NCBI GenBank assembly: GCA_964030475.1 | Contig: CAXIPT010000006.1 | Location: 3,941,938-4,005,937, forward strand | Source: Tethya wilhelma | Taxonomy: Eukaryota > Porifera > Demospongiae > Tethyida > Tethyidae | Direction: 5' to 3' | DNA: 64,000 bases | In this document: one piece after another, positions 51,801-57,100 of the stretch | Layout: the number at the start of each line of letters is the position of its first letter | Numbering within the stretch: the first letter of the stretch is position 1 | The notes under the pieces: generated by a model | Seen by the model: only the letters and a program-made list of their open reading frames with translations | The model's database searches: none | What the model was told of the DNA's origin: nothing | Made by a program: the position numbers and the translations under genes

Positions 51801-53582
51801 ATCAGATGCTAGGATCAGAATGTTAGGATTGGAATTAGGATCAAGTGTTAGGATCGGAATATTAGGATCGGATGTTAGGGTTTTTATTAGGATCAAATGC
51901 TATAGGGTTGGATGTTAGGATTGGAATGTTAATATTTGGAATTAGGATTGGATGTTAGAATTGAACGTTAAAATTGGATGTTAGGATCAGATGTTAGGAT
52001 CAGAATTAGGATCTGGTGTTATATATAGGATTGGATGTTAGAATCGGAGTTAGGATCAGATATTAGGATCAGAATTAAGATTGGATGTTAGGATCAAATG
52101 TTAGGATCAGATGTTAGAATCAGATGTTAGGATCAGAATTAGGATCTGGTGTTTTATATAGGATTGGATGTTAGGATCGGAGTTAGGATCAGATATCAGG
52201 ATCAGAATTAAGATTGGATGTTAGGATCAAATGTTAGGATCGGAATGTTAGGATTAGGATCGGGATTTCAGGGTATTATATTCTCTTGGGACAACAGAAA
52301 AGAAAAACTCACCATGATATAAGCATCATTAGAAAGCTTCTCTCTGCTCAATAGGTAGGTTGCAAGATCCACACACACTTTGGAGTGACTGACAAGATCT
52401 TCACTCTCTCCAGAACTAACTTGCTTGTCGTGGATGCTCATTATGTCTGTGTAGCATTGAAGCACATTGTCATGGTTACTGAACACTCTGTGGAGGTCAA
52501 TCAGCTTTAGCAAGGTGGAGCGTCTCTTTGTAAAATCACTAAAGAGATAAAAGGAGAGAAAAAATGGTCGTTAAAGTTGTTAAATTATCTCAGTCTAGAT
52601 TATCGTTTGAAGCTGGGATTTGTACCACTGCAATCAGCTTGAAGAGAGCTTCAAAATGATATAATATTTTGATATAGGTTTGAAATTGACCCAAAATCAG
52701 AAAAAAAAAGCGTGGACTATATAAATTATAGCCAGGGGATTTTATCAAAAATAACCATTTTGGCATTCGACTCAAAATCTAACATAATATCATTTGAAAG
52801 CTCTCTTCACATTGAGCACAATGGTGTAAATCTCAGCTTTGTATGACGTTCCTAGACAGCGTTAAACCCACTATCAGTCAGCTACACACACAGTAGGTGA
52901 ATGGCGAACATGAGAGACAACATATTGCCAAGTCTTACTCTTGTGAAATAAAAGTGAGCAGCTTGCTGTAAGTCTCAATGGCTTCCAACTGTTCCTCTTG
53001 TGTCACAGCTCTATGGTTGTCATAGTAGTCAGCCAGCCCCTTCAATGAAAATGATCAAAATTCAAACCACATAATGATGCATATGCAAATTACTCCAGAC
53101 AAACTGGCACACTCTCATGCAGTAAGTTTCAGCATGCTAGCATAACACCATAGGTTCTTCAATACAATAGCCTACATTATATAGCATACACATACTTTGG
53201 TCTATATTGTACTGTGGGTGTGCTTCCCTTTACCAACCATGACCATGTGACAATGTTACATACCTTCCACGCCAGTGGTCCATCTGGTTGCTTGGAGATG
53301 GCTGCCTTGTAGTGCTGTCTGGACTCCTCATAGCTACCCAGTTGCAAACAGGCCAGGCCACAAAACACATGAGCAGTGTAGTTGGTTCCATCCAGCTTGA
53401 ACACATCCTACCATATGACCACAATACAAATTTATACAAATTTGCTCAATTTCAAACTATTTCTTGACTAGTAAACATAAGACAACACCTACCTGGCAGC
53501 ACTTCTGAACTTCCTGGAAATCCTTCTTGTCTACAGCCGATTTAGCAGCCTTCAAACGAGCTTTTACCTCCTTTGAAGACAT
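27747..53582 (-). CDS. TTC37 (SKIC3): SKI3 / TTC37 (Ski-complex TPR scaffold), at least 35 exons
   Basis: Tetratricopeptide-repeat scaffold of the cytosolic SKI complex, which feeds mRNA to the exosome for 3'-5' decay. The first exon MSSKEVKARLKAAKSAVD matches the vertebrate start (MSSKEVK). Further TPR exons match in order, e.g. YEESRQHYKAAISKQPDGPL, DAVSEYTAVLELDPSYVPAL and IGQALIAESIGNTAEAMDLL. All checked junctions are GT-AG and keep phase, including the one spanning the 13.2-kb intron 33867-47106: PALK ends one exon and RGESWYLLAREALEK opens the next. That intron holds seven GTPase genes; another holds a GT14 gene and another a tRNA. The C-terminus (TWALNNL) falls roughly 250 residues short of the vertebrate protein. 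Confidence 0.92.
28716..28757. repeat. (GA)n microsatellite
   Basis: Uninterrupted GA run in a SKI3 intron, 15 bp upstream of an acceptor on the - strand, where it reads as a CT-rich tract. Confidence 0.95.
29064..29228. repeat. (CA)n microsatellite containing an assembly gap
   Basis: The CA run is broken by 25 Ns at 29125-29149. Its true length is unknown. It lies within a SKI3 intron. Confidence 0.97.
29503..29575 (-). tRNA. trnM-CAU: tRNA-Met (anticodon CAT), elongator type
   Basis: A 73-nt cloverleaf reads GCCTCCTTGGCGCAG through the anticodon loop CTCATAA and the T-arm GTGAGTTCGAGCCTCAC to discriminator A. The D-arm (GGCGCAGTTGGCAGCGC), anticodon stem and B box (GTTCGAGCC) are intact. 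The acceptor stem has one U-U mismatch at the fourth pair. CCA is not encoded, as usual in eukaryotes. It lies in the SKI3 intron 29392-29644, same strand. Confidence 0.93.
30285..30333. repeat. (GA)n microsatellite at a splice acceptor
   Basis: On the - strand this CT run forms the polypyrimidine tract of the SKI3 exon ending at 30282. Confidence 0.9.
30591..31895 (+). CDS. GT14 glycosyltransferase gene G, nested antisense in a SKI3 intron
   Basis: Intact GCNT-like type II Golgi enzyme of 434 residues, the most divergent member of the array. The membrane segment (TFLVSVTTLMVLTVLI) is followed by LTCDQPPGGFKAWRDGLV, FPLAFNFVIHKDPQQVFRL, FCIHYDEKS, WKYAMNLCGAELPLVTN, SGYNALSYEFLAYLVESPVG, PEEHLYSTLYMHPGVPGGF and CVAGDLPNILTTAEKSAN. 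ATG 30591 follows an acceptor-like TCTCATTTCAG (30570-30580), suggesting a 5'UTR intron as in its paralogs. It lies wholly inside SKI3 intron 30283-32212 on the opposite strand. The tract SGYNALSYEF to VEMYKYFLK is almost identical to gene A, hinting at gene conversion. Confidence 0.9.
   Translation: MYEAGIKTYFTFLVSVTTLMVLTVLIHTQHPRIGTKSTQIMPWKPMLTCDQPPGGFKAWRDGLVTILKPEIQRDCQKLINNDQEEIERVKKDNKAWTNELSSEEFLKKTSDCSWVQEELSNNLYNTQLEKHFPLAFNFVIHKDPQQVFRLIKLLYRQQNVFCIHYDEKSPSDFKNTFNNIARCLDNVVIASRIIKVQWSKYTNMKAQMNCFSDLVRWRRSLPPHQKWKYAMNLCGAELPLVTNRDIVVRLKSLEGSSSVKAGTVKKNSNSWKRIQPPIPHNMTFYKSSGYNALSYEFLAYLVESPVGVEMYKYFLKAHVPEEHLYSTLYMHPGVPGGFREELSTRYINIVKAMWCYNQESKAACRGNVIHNVCICVAGDLPNILTTAEKSANFFHNKYSIKMDHTTMDCMEERIVKRNQEEYWKDCSQHLGYNH
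32008..32163. mobile_element. hAT-type MITE, 156 bp
   Basis: Terminal inverted repeats CAGTGTTTCCCC and GGGGAAACACTG bound a 156-bp element with direct repeats CTACAT at 32002-32007 and 32164-32169. The CAGTG-type ends fit hAT elements, although hAT target duplications are usually 8 bp. No coding capacity. Confidence 0.8.
32385..32435. repeat. heptamer tandem repeat (ACATGCG)n
   Basis: About six copies of a 7-bp unit near 32385-32430, flanked by degenerate ACATACG units. It lies just upstream (transcript sense) of the SKI3 acceptor near 32360. Confidence 0.9.
32607..32683. repeat. (GT)n microsatellite
   Basis: Long GT run in a SKI3 intron. Confidence 0.95.
34212..35744 (-). CDS. P-loop GTPase, AIG1/GIMAP-like, array copy 1
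   Basis: Intronless, 510 residues. The predicted GTPase domain has a P-loop GKTGMGKSS (near residue 22) and a switch-II-type DVPGYFG. It also has RVVYFLPEKGPL, AHYFGKAIFDCMVLVAT and LILISMFDS, an order resembling the AIG1 fold. A Cys-rich region (CARC, YACHF, STCHPRMIPKYTRLEKF, CLGCG, IGCVQV) could bind zinc. The tail is acidic and disordered. There is no signal peptide or membrane anchor. AIG1/GIMAP proteins act on membranes in immune-cell survival and pathogen response; any such role here is inference. It is the most 3' copy in the array. Confidence 0.8.
   Translation of the reverse strand: MAQQEGINTTIDYTDIMIIGKTGMGKSSTADKLLIATPCDMDPANNPRQECTQHSDPITDEQRGRMTLEDLVMWNLCNTPYEVERVTTRLKNLVFFRGLEKPHEEIHMGRSSGMNMYVPTKFCELISNETSKIRVLDVPGYFGADAASDQSDHTASNRRQSIGQHVWENDLRIMRNILQIKASMGVNFKRVVYFLPEKGPLIRPNAELQQELQEMAHYFGKAIFDCMVLVATLPSASYRLATPDTPESLLFSDEDRELTEKIFQEAMLNALPIEKNGQQGGKDKPQPPKPPLILISMFDSCDTVLEKIMNAKVEKKSIGLTINPQTCARCAMTIKVIKGTGSQSEKYACHFKGNAQSEMPYEESTCHPRMIPKYTRLEKFVGGVAHLITFRKFWGKWPSFGNRDEVCLGCGRPPHTIGCVQVNTEFECSGGNILVDHSSEVQEQIEIRVEENQEQVPDPELAAGLGHHVAINNGEPDGEAAAGVSQRRDRGSSIEMQDQNACDPEERNGT
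36347..37849 (-). CDS. P-loop GTPase, AIG1/GIMAP-like, array copy 2
   Basis: Intronless, 500 residues from ATG 37849; the frame continues upstream but lacks another ATG. P-loop GVTGMGKST (Val instead of Lys at the second position), DVPGFDH, RLLYFLPMRGSI, THFFGTSIFDSMVLVST and IIFISMTDSCERVLEKV. The Cys pattern is CVDCG, ACYV, KCHPLLVPKLS, CIVCKRGPNSPGC. The C-terminal tail carries imperfect repeats of about 17 residues (SPVLRNTSPLRR, then SPVIGIPSPVRR), Pro/Ser/Arg-rich and possibly phosphorylated. Intact frame, so presumed functional. Confidence 0.8.
   Translation of the reverse strand: MAIQEGISDSLVHYYDIMILGVTGMGKSTTADKLLIANPTSHNYLNNCPSDCSMDERNGRVKVDDISMWILSEKQQSEEERVRTRIKNLVFYRSLSDTLKEVNDARESEMSAFSTTTECELLSNDTTKIRVLDVPGFDHILQTLTRSAAATALKVESTNLELMRKILHVQSALRMKFRRLLYFLPMRGSIMEENPILLSELKWITHFFGTSIFDSMVLVSTISPHISLREDMRDEDKCPRDVLFKSQAIFYKAMQHLFPPGDGEEPIRVPPIIFISMTDSCERVLEKVQNARVHNEHGLKLKVDRNTCVDCGMKTKFVAGHGIACYVDSEREDIAYSDSKCHPLLVPKLSSKIRNGFLSMFGRRAILKGEVCIVCKRGPNSPGCMKVGSILNRRLRKNIVVDHSNEMADEEDTKSLSLHRECSPGQESPVLRNTSPLRRPEIPVITITSPTRGQESPVIGIPSPVRRRCNAANTHTISHYKDSSRLVPETVNRAISYEEQ
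38153..39487 (-). pseudogene. P-loop GTPase array copy 3, frameshifted
   Basis: Closest to copy 4. The 5' frame (38900-39487) has GKTGQGKST and DVPGFFGG and fails just after RILYFLPVRGP. The rest continues in another frame (38268-38870). Relative to copy 4 there are two separate 4-bp insertions (near 38880 and 38918) and an 8-bp loss near 38276, which together restore the original phase for the tail. Multiple independent indels argue for a real pseudogene over sequencing error. Confidence 0.85.
40079..41482 (-). CDS. P-loop GTPase, AIG1/GIMAP-like, array copy 4
   Basis: Intronless, 467 residues. YYDIMIIGKTGQGKSTTADK holds the P-loop, followed by DVPGFFDGKS, RILYFLPARGPLERAD, LSHYFGKSILQCMVVVAT and IIFISLTDSCETILSKV. 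The putative zinc-binding C-terminal region is CADCGVQVG, ACCFG, STCHPILIPKYTRF, VCAGC and RGCMKVG, then VDHSNK and a short Gln/Asn-rich tail. This is the cleanest representative of the family and the best query for structure prediction. Confidence 0.82.
   Translation of the reverse strand: MAQQNQRERHASVQEGLMDSLVDYYDIMIIGKTGQGKSTTADKLLIANPSRKDYSSLEPSNESDQNAERLTVDDISMWLLSEDRKAAETRVKFLSFCRKKERPHEEVNKVRKSDPRKGPAILASTKACEVLSNDTSKVRILDVPGFFDGKSVQSPTSPVKESAGNVADNNLDIMRKILHAQTALRMKFRRILYFLPARGPLERADAILKLDLQLLSHYFGKSILQCMVVVATISPHMSRSAMPDSEKFPEDEIEITKEYFKQAIKEVFPQTATEEELQVPPIIFISLTDSCETILSKVQDAPVTCDNLQLEFNPSICADCGVQVGIVKGEKVACCFGQDWSTAIPYNESTCHPILIPKYTRFDRFKGGVVYVVTLGWARGKKWPVFVGEVCAGCKEEPGKRGCMKVGEKFKRDITVDHSNKIADVVTENEENNAQDNQELAQNGGTQEQANPHFNGEAAANLPQPQQ
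41780..43423 (-). CDS. P-loop GTPase, AIG1/GIMAP-like, array copy 5
   Basis: Intronless, 547 residues, the longest member. P-loop GMTGQGKST, DVPGFFG, RILYFLPCRGPIEKGN, MAYYFGDLIFRSMVLVAT, VIFLSLKDTCETVLEKV. Cys region: CARCSMRTG, ACCIG, STCHPILVPKYSQLQ, CPSCG, QGCSQVG. The extra length is a Glu/Gln-rich tail after VDHSHK with the run PKEQQQQQP. An NRF1-like palindrome lies about 35 bp upstream of the start. It is closely related to copy 6. Confidence 0.82.
   Translation of the reverse strand: MAAAIRSVPNDQDPITSVISQEGIENTTIEYYDIMVVGMTGQGKSTTVDKILIANPDGIDYEKSGGGDEILEADGQKKMEDLTMWTLSSMEDQLERVQTRLKNLVFYRTLKPPHNHINESRDAKMLVYVSTSECELFSNETTEVRVLDVPGFFGIENLKQAGNLEAAVMPRAAVAHPDSAMMSTLQSLNQNHLAIMRSILRIQAAMRMKFQRILYFLPCRGPIEKGNMVLLQELQLMAYYFGDLIFRSMVLVATVSTHLSRSRLSEDELFPPTEKEHTREQFQKILRRALSLAENEPVPNPPVIFLSLKDTCETVLEKVKAAEVEQTDLKLEFLSTVCARCSMRTGWIKNERVACCIGDDLSQGMPYEESTCHPILVPKYSQLQMIKEGIAYIVSKLKWDKTKNWPKFDIEICPSCGEDAGAQGCSQVGTTYQLKKGKGKIVVDHSHKMDQVVIEEEHRPLAQENQGHDGEEEQAGDMNDEEQNEQEPNQQEGQPKEQQQQQPDAQHLEDQNELDESLPRVIAVGTGDLDEEPQNGLVPAPDGNEGT
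43458..43466. promoter_or_regulatory. NRF1-like palindrome upstream of GTPase copy 5
   Basis: GCGCATGCG in ACGCGCATGCGT, within 50 bp of the copy 5 start codon. Binding is inferred. Confidence 0.4.
43569..45080 (-). CDS. P-loop GTPase, AIG1/GIMAP-like, array copy 6
   Basis: Intronless, 503 residues from ATG 45080 (MATREEVGITRRE); no ATG lies further upstream in frame. P-loop GMTGQGKST, DVPGFYS, RILYFLPFRGGIQKGN, MAYYFGKSIFEIMVLVAT, IIFISMSQTCESILDQV. Cys region: CSCCSVKVG, VCAFG, STCHPVLIPKYTRLQ, CPNCR, RGCLRVG. The tail is Ser/Asp/Glu-rich and ends in Gly/Pro repeats (GGGYPPGGGYSSEA). Presumed functional. Confidence 0.82.
   Translation of the reverse strand: MATREEVGITRREPGAEAAQPRQPVQEGIENTTLEYYDIMVIGMTGQGKSTTVDKILVANPGGIEYEKSVGSDETLTADGKKKMEDLTMWTLSTVEDQLERVHTRLKNLVFYRTLKPPHDHINQSRDAKMNVYLSTSECELFSNETTKVRALDVPGFYSLPDSGTADPGLGVPACDSSLDEDARYARQNHLAIMRNILRIQAAMKMKFRRILYFLPFRGGIQKGNLVLKQELQLMAYYFGKSIFEIMVLVATMPEHVSKLKEIPAESLFPQEVRKQTQDHVQELLCDVLTSQGHDQGELPSPPIIFISMSQTCESILDQVKSVQTSKRSLVLQFEPTVCSCCSVKVGQLRGENVVCAFGNDWPMPYEDSTCHPVLIPKYTRLQQIKEELVYFVRMKWNQGEPWPDFSTEGCPNCRKEAGQRGCLRVGTEYDLGNGRGTITVKHLLGSMEGHRELLMQGDLSDSEVETSGDDENVIEIGGDLDRVEENLLGGGYPPGGGYSSEA
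45252..46643 (-). pseudogene. P-loop GTPase array copy 7, full frame with one in-frame stop
   Basis: A 464-codon frame is open end to end except for a TAA at 45891-45893, after ATNPSSFS. Upstream are GKTGSGKST, DVPGFDATT, RILYFLPCRGPPERAD and IRYYFGDAIFDIMILVAT. Downstream in the same frame are IVYISLEDSGKEIYDKLG, the Cys region (CSRCN, KCHPLIIPKYS, CVQCKCAPGTPGCRKV) and VNHTSTMD. It is the most divergent copy and sits nearest the 5' end of the host intron. It is either a recent nonsense allele, a sequencing error or a readthrough gene. Confidence 0.8.
46644..47106. other. 5' part of the SKI3 intron
   Basis: No gene seen. A short CA tract lies at 46970-46984. Confidence 0.5.
47107..53582 (-). 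CDS. TTC37 (SKIC3): SKI3 5' exon block (N-terminal TPR half)
   Basis: Exons, limits exact where splice sites were checked: 53493-53582, 53264-53407, 52939-53040, then about 52313-52540, 51443-51537, 50743-50872, 50302-50503, 50050-50153, 49790-49853, 49627-49700, 49462-49552, 49295-49400, 49104-49225, 48951-49031, 48757-48857, 48508-48556, 48345-48425, 48230-48263, 48030-48119, 47320-47353 and 47107-47209. TPR signatures include NPEVFLYLGHYQRLF, RATKCYQKAADLQPSNAEAA and HYWECLGEAYLARGSYNSAL. Small exons are the least certain. Introns carry a minisatellite (51720-52270) and several transposon-like repeats. Confidence 0.8.
48652..48734. repeat. perfect hairpin element, TAGCCTCGT family
   Basis: TAGCCTCGTTTCCAGGCTC through GTGTAAGG faces its inverse ending GAGCCTGGGAATGAGGCTA around a 3-4 nt loop. 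It sits in a SKI3 intron and would fold strongly in the pre-mRNA. Confidence 0.85.
50212..50292. repeat. hairpin element, TAGCCTCGT family, AT-rich core
   Basis: CAGCCTCATACCTAGGCCACTC faces GAGTGGCCTGGGTACAAGGCT. Same outer motif as 18180-18308 and 48652-48734, with a different interior. Confidence 0.65.
50640..50705 (+). repeat. tRNA-derived SINE-like fragment
   Basis: Contains a tRNA B-box/T-arm (CTGGGTTTGAATCCCAG) then CTAGATTTTGATTTTTT. The same tail occurs inverted at 59490-59560. The 5' tRNA half is not well preserved. Confidence 0.5.
51025..51372. mobile_element. MITE-like element with 19-bp inverted ends
   Basis: GGGGCGAGCCTGAGTGAG at 51028 is inverted at 51353-51371 (CTCGCTCAGGCTCGCCCC). 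It spans about 345 bp without coding capacity, in a SKI3 intron. Confidence 0.65.
51720..52270. repeat. degenerate minisatellite, ~12-13 bp units
   Basis: More than 35 imperfect units of the type GGATCAGATGTTA and GGATTGGAATTA lie in an intron of SKI3. A higher-order block is visible: 51990-52100 and 52115-52220 are near-copies of each other. Confidence 0.92.
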
Positions 53583-53751
53583 TTCTTCAGCTGGCTTCCA
53601 CTATATGGTAAAGGGTCGTCAGCAAGCGAGGCGGCGCGCGCGGTTAAATTTTGGCGCAAATTTTGTACACAATAATAGGTCAGTGACATGTACACCTATA
53701 CATGTATATACTGAATTTTTACTATTAAAGACTTTAACAATGATAATAATA
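53583..53751 (-). promoter_or_regulatory. compact promoter region of SKI3
   Basis: Only 169 bp separate the SKI3 start codon from the stop codon of the upstream same-strand gene. The stretch holds a GC-rich block (GCGAGGCGGCGCGCGCGG) next to TTTTGGCGCAAA, an E2F-like palindrome, near 53649-53660. Function is inferred. Confidence 0.45.
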
Positions 53752-54085
53752 TCACTGAGGCATTTCTGTTAACTGTAAAATCTCCAATAGTCCTTTGCGC
53801 AGCAAATCTTGAGCATCTGCACCAGGGAGAGTCTGGAAAAGAAAAATATTCATTTACTTGATGAAGCATTATGCTTTCAACTCTCACCTCTGGGTCCATA
53901 AAATACTTGTCCATGTTGGATATCATCTTTGTTCTGTGTTTCGCTATCCTCTCATTGCTCTGAGTCAGATAACGATGGAACTGCTCCTCTGCATTACCAT
54001 GTGTGCATCATGCGACATCATTGGAAATAATGACACACTAAAGGCAAGGGAATTTCCCAGGGGAACTCCCTACATTCCCATCAAT

Positions 54086-54125
<40 letters not shown>

Positions 54126-57100
54126 ATCTAACACACTGTTGATGATCACTTTGGCAGCAACAATATGAATAGAAATATTTTTAAAAAATCCAGCAATCAA
54201 ACTAAAGCTACTACTATGCTACTACAAAGCACTTCCAATCAAATCCTTTCTATACTTTGTCGCCATGTCCTGAAATCCTAGCTGACCGAACACTTCAGTT
54301 AGACTTGTCACAGCTCTCTCCCTCTCCTCATTGGCTACTAGAGTGATGAACATCTTTGAAGCACAAAGTGCACAGTTGGTCATCTTTTCCTCTGTCTTGC
54401 TAGAGCCTTGTGGATCGAGATGATGCTTGCTCCAATCCATATCAAATGGCTTCCTCAGCTCAGCAATAACTGGCTTCATAACATCGGGAAGAGACAAGTC
54501 TGATCGTGCTTCTTCGGATTGTATCTCAGCAGCACCTTGATACGTAGGATGGAGACTGCGAATATCTTCAAAGATGGCAGCTCGGTCTTTGCAGAAGGAG
54601 AAGACATACATGGTCGCAAATGTCACAGCATCTTCAGTCTCTTTAGATGTGCTTGTAGCTTTTGCATCTGTTGGGTCACTAGGTGGTGGTTGCTTAACTT
54701 TCTTCTTGAAAAACTCTGCACATCCCAAAAAGTAAGAGAACTCTTGAGTTCCTTCGATTTCATCTCCAGATAGGGAGAAGGTGTTTCTAGCCATCACACC
54801 AAAGTGTGGAGGCAGGTCAGGCCTCTGTGTTGACTTCACAGCAACAAAGGACAGAGTAGAGCCTCCCTTTACTTGGCACTTCCACTTGCCAATGAGTACA
54901 GTGTNTTTGAAGACATTTCTTCAGCTGGCTTCCACTATATGGTAAAGGGTCGTCAGCAAGCGAGGCGGCGCGCGCGGTTAAATTTTGGCGCAAATTTTGT
55001 ACACAATAATAGGTCAGTGACATGTACACCTATACATGTATATACTGAATTTTTACTATTAAAGACTTTAACAATGATAATAATATCACTGAGGCATTTC
55101 TGTTAACTGTAAAATCTCCAATAGTCCTTTGCGCAGCAAATCTTGAGCATCTGCACCAGGGAGAGTCTGGAAAAGAAAAATATTCATTTACTTGATGAAG
55201 CATTATGCTTTCAACTCTCACCTCTGGGTCCATAAAATACTTGTCCATGTTGGATATCATCTTTGTTCTGTGTTTCGCTATCCTCTCATTGCTCTGAGTC
55301 AGATAACGATGGAACTGCTCCTCTGCATTACCATGTGTGCATCATGCGACATCATTGGAAATAATGACACACTAAAGGCAAGGGAATTTCCCAGGGGAAC
55401 TCCCTACATTCCCATCAATCCACACACACACACACACACACACGCACACACACACACACCCATCTAACACACTGTTGATGATCACTTTGGCAGCAACAAT
55501 ATGAATAGAAATATTTTTAAAAAATCCAGCAATCAAACTAAAGCTACTACTATGCTACTACAAAGCACTTCCAATCAAATCCTTTCTATACTTTGTCGCC
55601 ATGTCCTGAAATCCTAGCTGACCGAACACTTCAGTTAGACTTGTCACAGCTCTCTCCCTCTCCTCATTGGCTACTAGAGTGATGAACATCTTTGAAGCAC
55701 AAAGTGCACAGTTGGTCATCTTTTCCTCTGTCTTGCTAGAGCCTTGTGGATCGAGATGATGCTTGCTCCAATCCATATCAAATGGCTTCCTCAGCTCAGC
55801 AATAACTGGCTTCATAACATCGGGAAGAGACAAGTCTGATCGTGCTTCTTCGGATTGTATCTCAGCAGCACCTTGATACGTAGGATGGAGACTGCGAATA
55901 TCTTCAAAGATGGCAGCTCGGTCTTTGCAGAAGGAGAAGACATACATGGTCGCAAATGTCACAGCATCTTCAGTCTCTTTAGATGTGCTTGTAGCTTTTG
56001 CATCTGTTGGGTCACTAGGTGGTGGTTGCTTAACTTTCTTCTTGAAAAACTCTGCACATCCCAAAAAGTAAGAGAACTCTTGAGTTCCTTCGATTTCATC
56101 TCCAGATAGGGAGAAGGTGTTTCTAGCCATCACACCAAAGTGTGGAGGCAGGTCAGGCCTCTGTGTTGACTTCACAGCAACAAAGGACAGAGTAGAGCCT
56201 CCCTTTACTTGGCACTTCCACTTGCCAATGAGTACAGTGTGGAGAGGGTCGTCTTTATCCAGGGAAATTTCATCAGCACACCGTATTTTTATCTTCACTA
56301 TACGCTTGTCTTTAGAGATTTCAAGTTCTGACAACTTGAAAGCTAGAGAATCTGTTTCACTGGTATTGCTGGCCATAACTGACAATTATCTCTGAAGCAA
56401 TTTCAGACTGTACTTTTGTAAGCCAATTCAAAAATCAACTGGTGATACCCTCATTAGTGGGAGGAAATCACCACAAATCATACTGAATGTATCACAGTTT
56501 GGAGTAACAGGAAACATCTAATTGTATTCATAACTTGGTTGTGTCCATCATCAATGTATGATAAGAGCAATGACTGAGTCTCTGTAATCAACATTTCTGA
56601 TAAAATTACACACACACACAAACATGTCCATTAATCCTATACTAGCTAACAATACAAAAACGAACAAACAAAACATATACAACATTCCCACATTGCGGAT
56701 GCCACTATACTTACAAAAAATGATTCATAACTGGAAATGCGCATCATCGCAATACATCTAAGTACTTGTCAAGGACACTAGTAAGGTCCAATTCTGAGAA
56801 GACTCCTTTGATTCCTTTCACAGCAGTTTCTTCTTTGTCATCTTTAGGTGCAAGAGCATAAAAGATCTGCCATGCAAACAGAGCACAATTTGTGTAGCTA
56901 TCACCAGACACCTCCATTTTGTCTGTTAAGTGCTTTCCCCAAGCTTGATCAAATGGTTTCTGAATCTCATCTTTAAGATGCTTCACAAGCTGGTTACTAG
57001 GCATTACTGTTGTCCACCCACGAGATTGGGCTCTATTTGCATCAGCATAGGGTCTACCAACACTTTGAAGCTCTTTGAAAGCTGCTTCAACACTGGAGCA

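Larger units (their letters stand above)
53572..54904. repeat. false duplication, first copy (haplotype overlap)
   Basis: 53572-54904 recurs at 54906-56240. The difference noted is in the CA microsatellite (54092-54122 versus 55422-55460), which differs in length and carries one interruption, as expected for two alleles. The N at 54905 sits exactly at the junction. Confidence 0.92.

Noticed and set aside
51720..52270. CRISPR array
   Set aside because: Units are contiguous and degenerate without unique spacers: a minisatellite.
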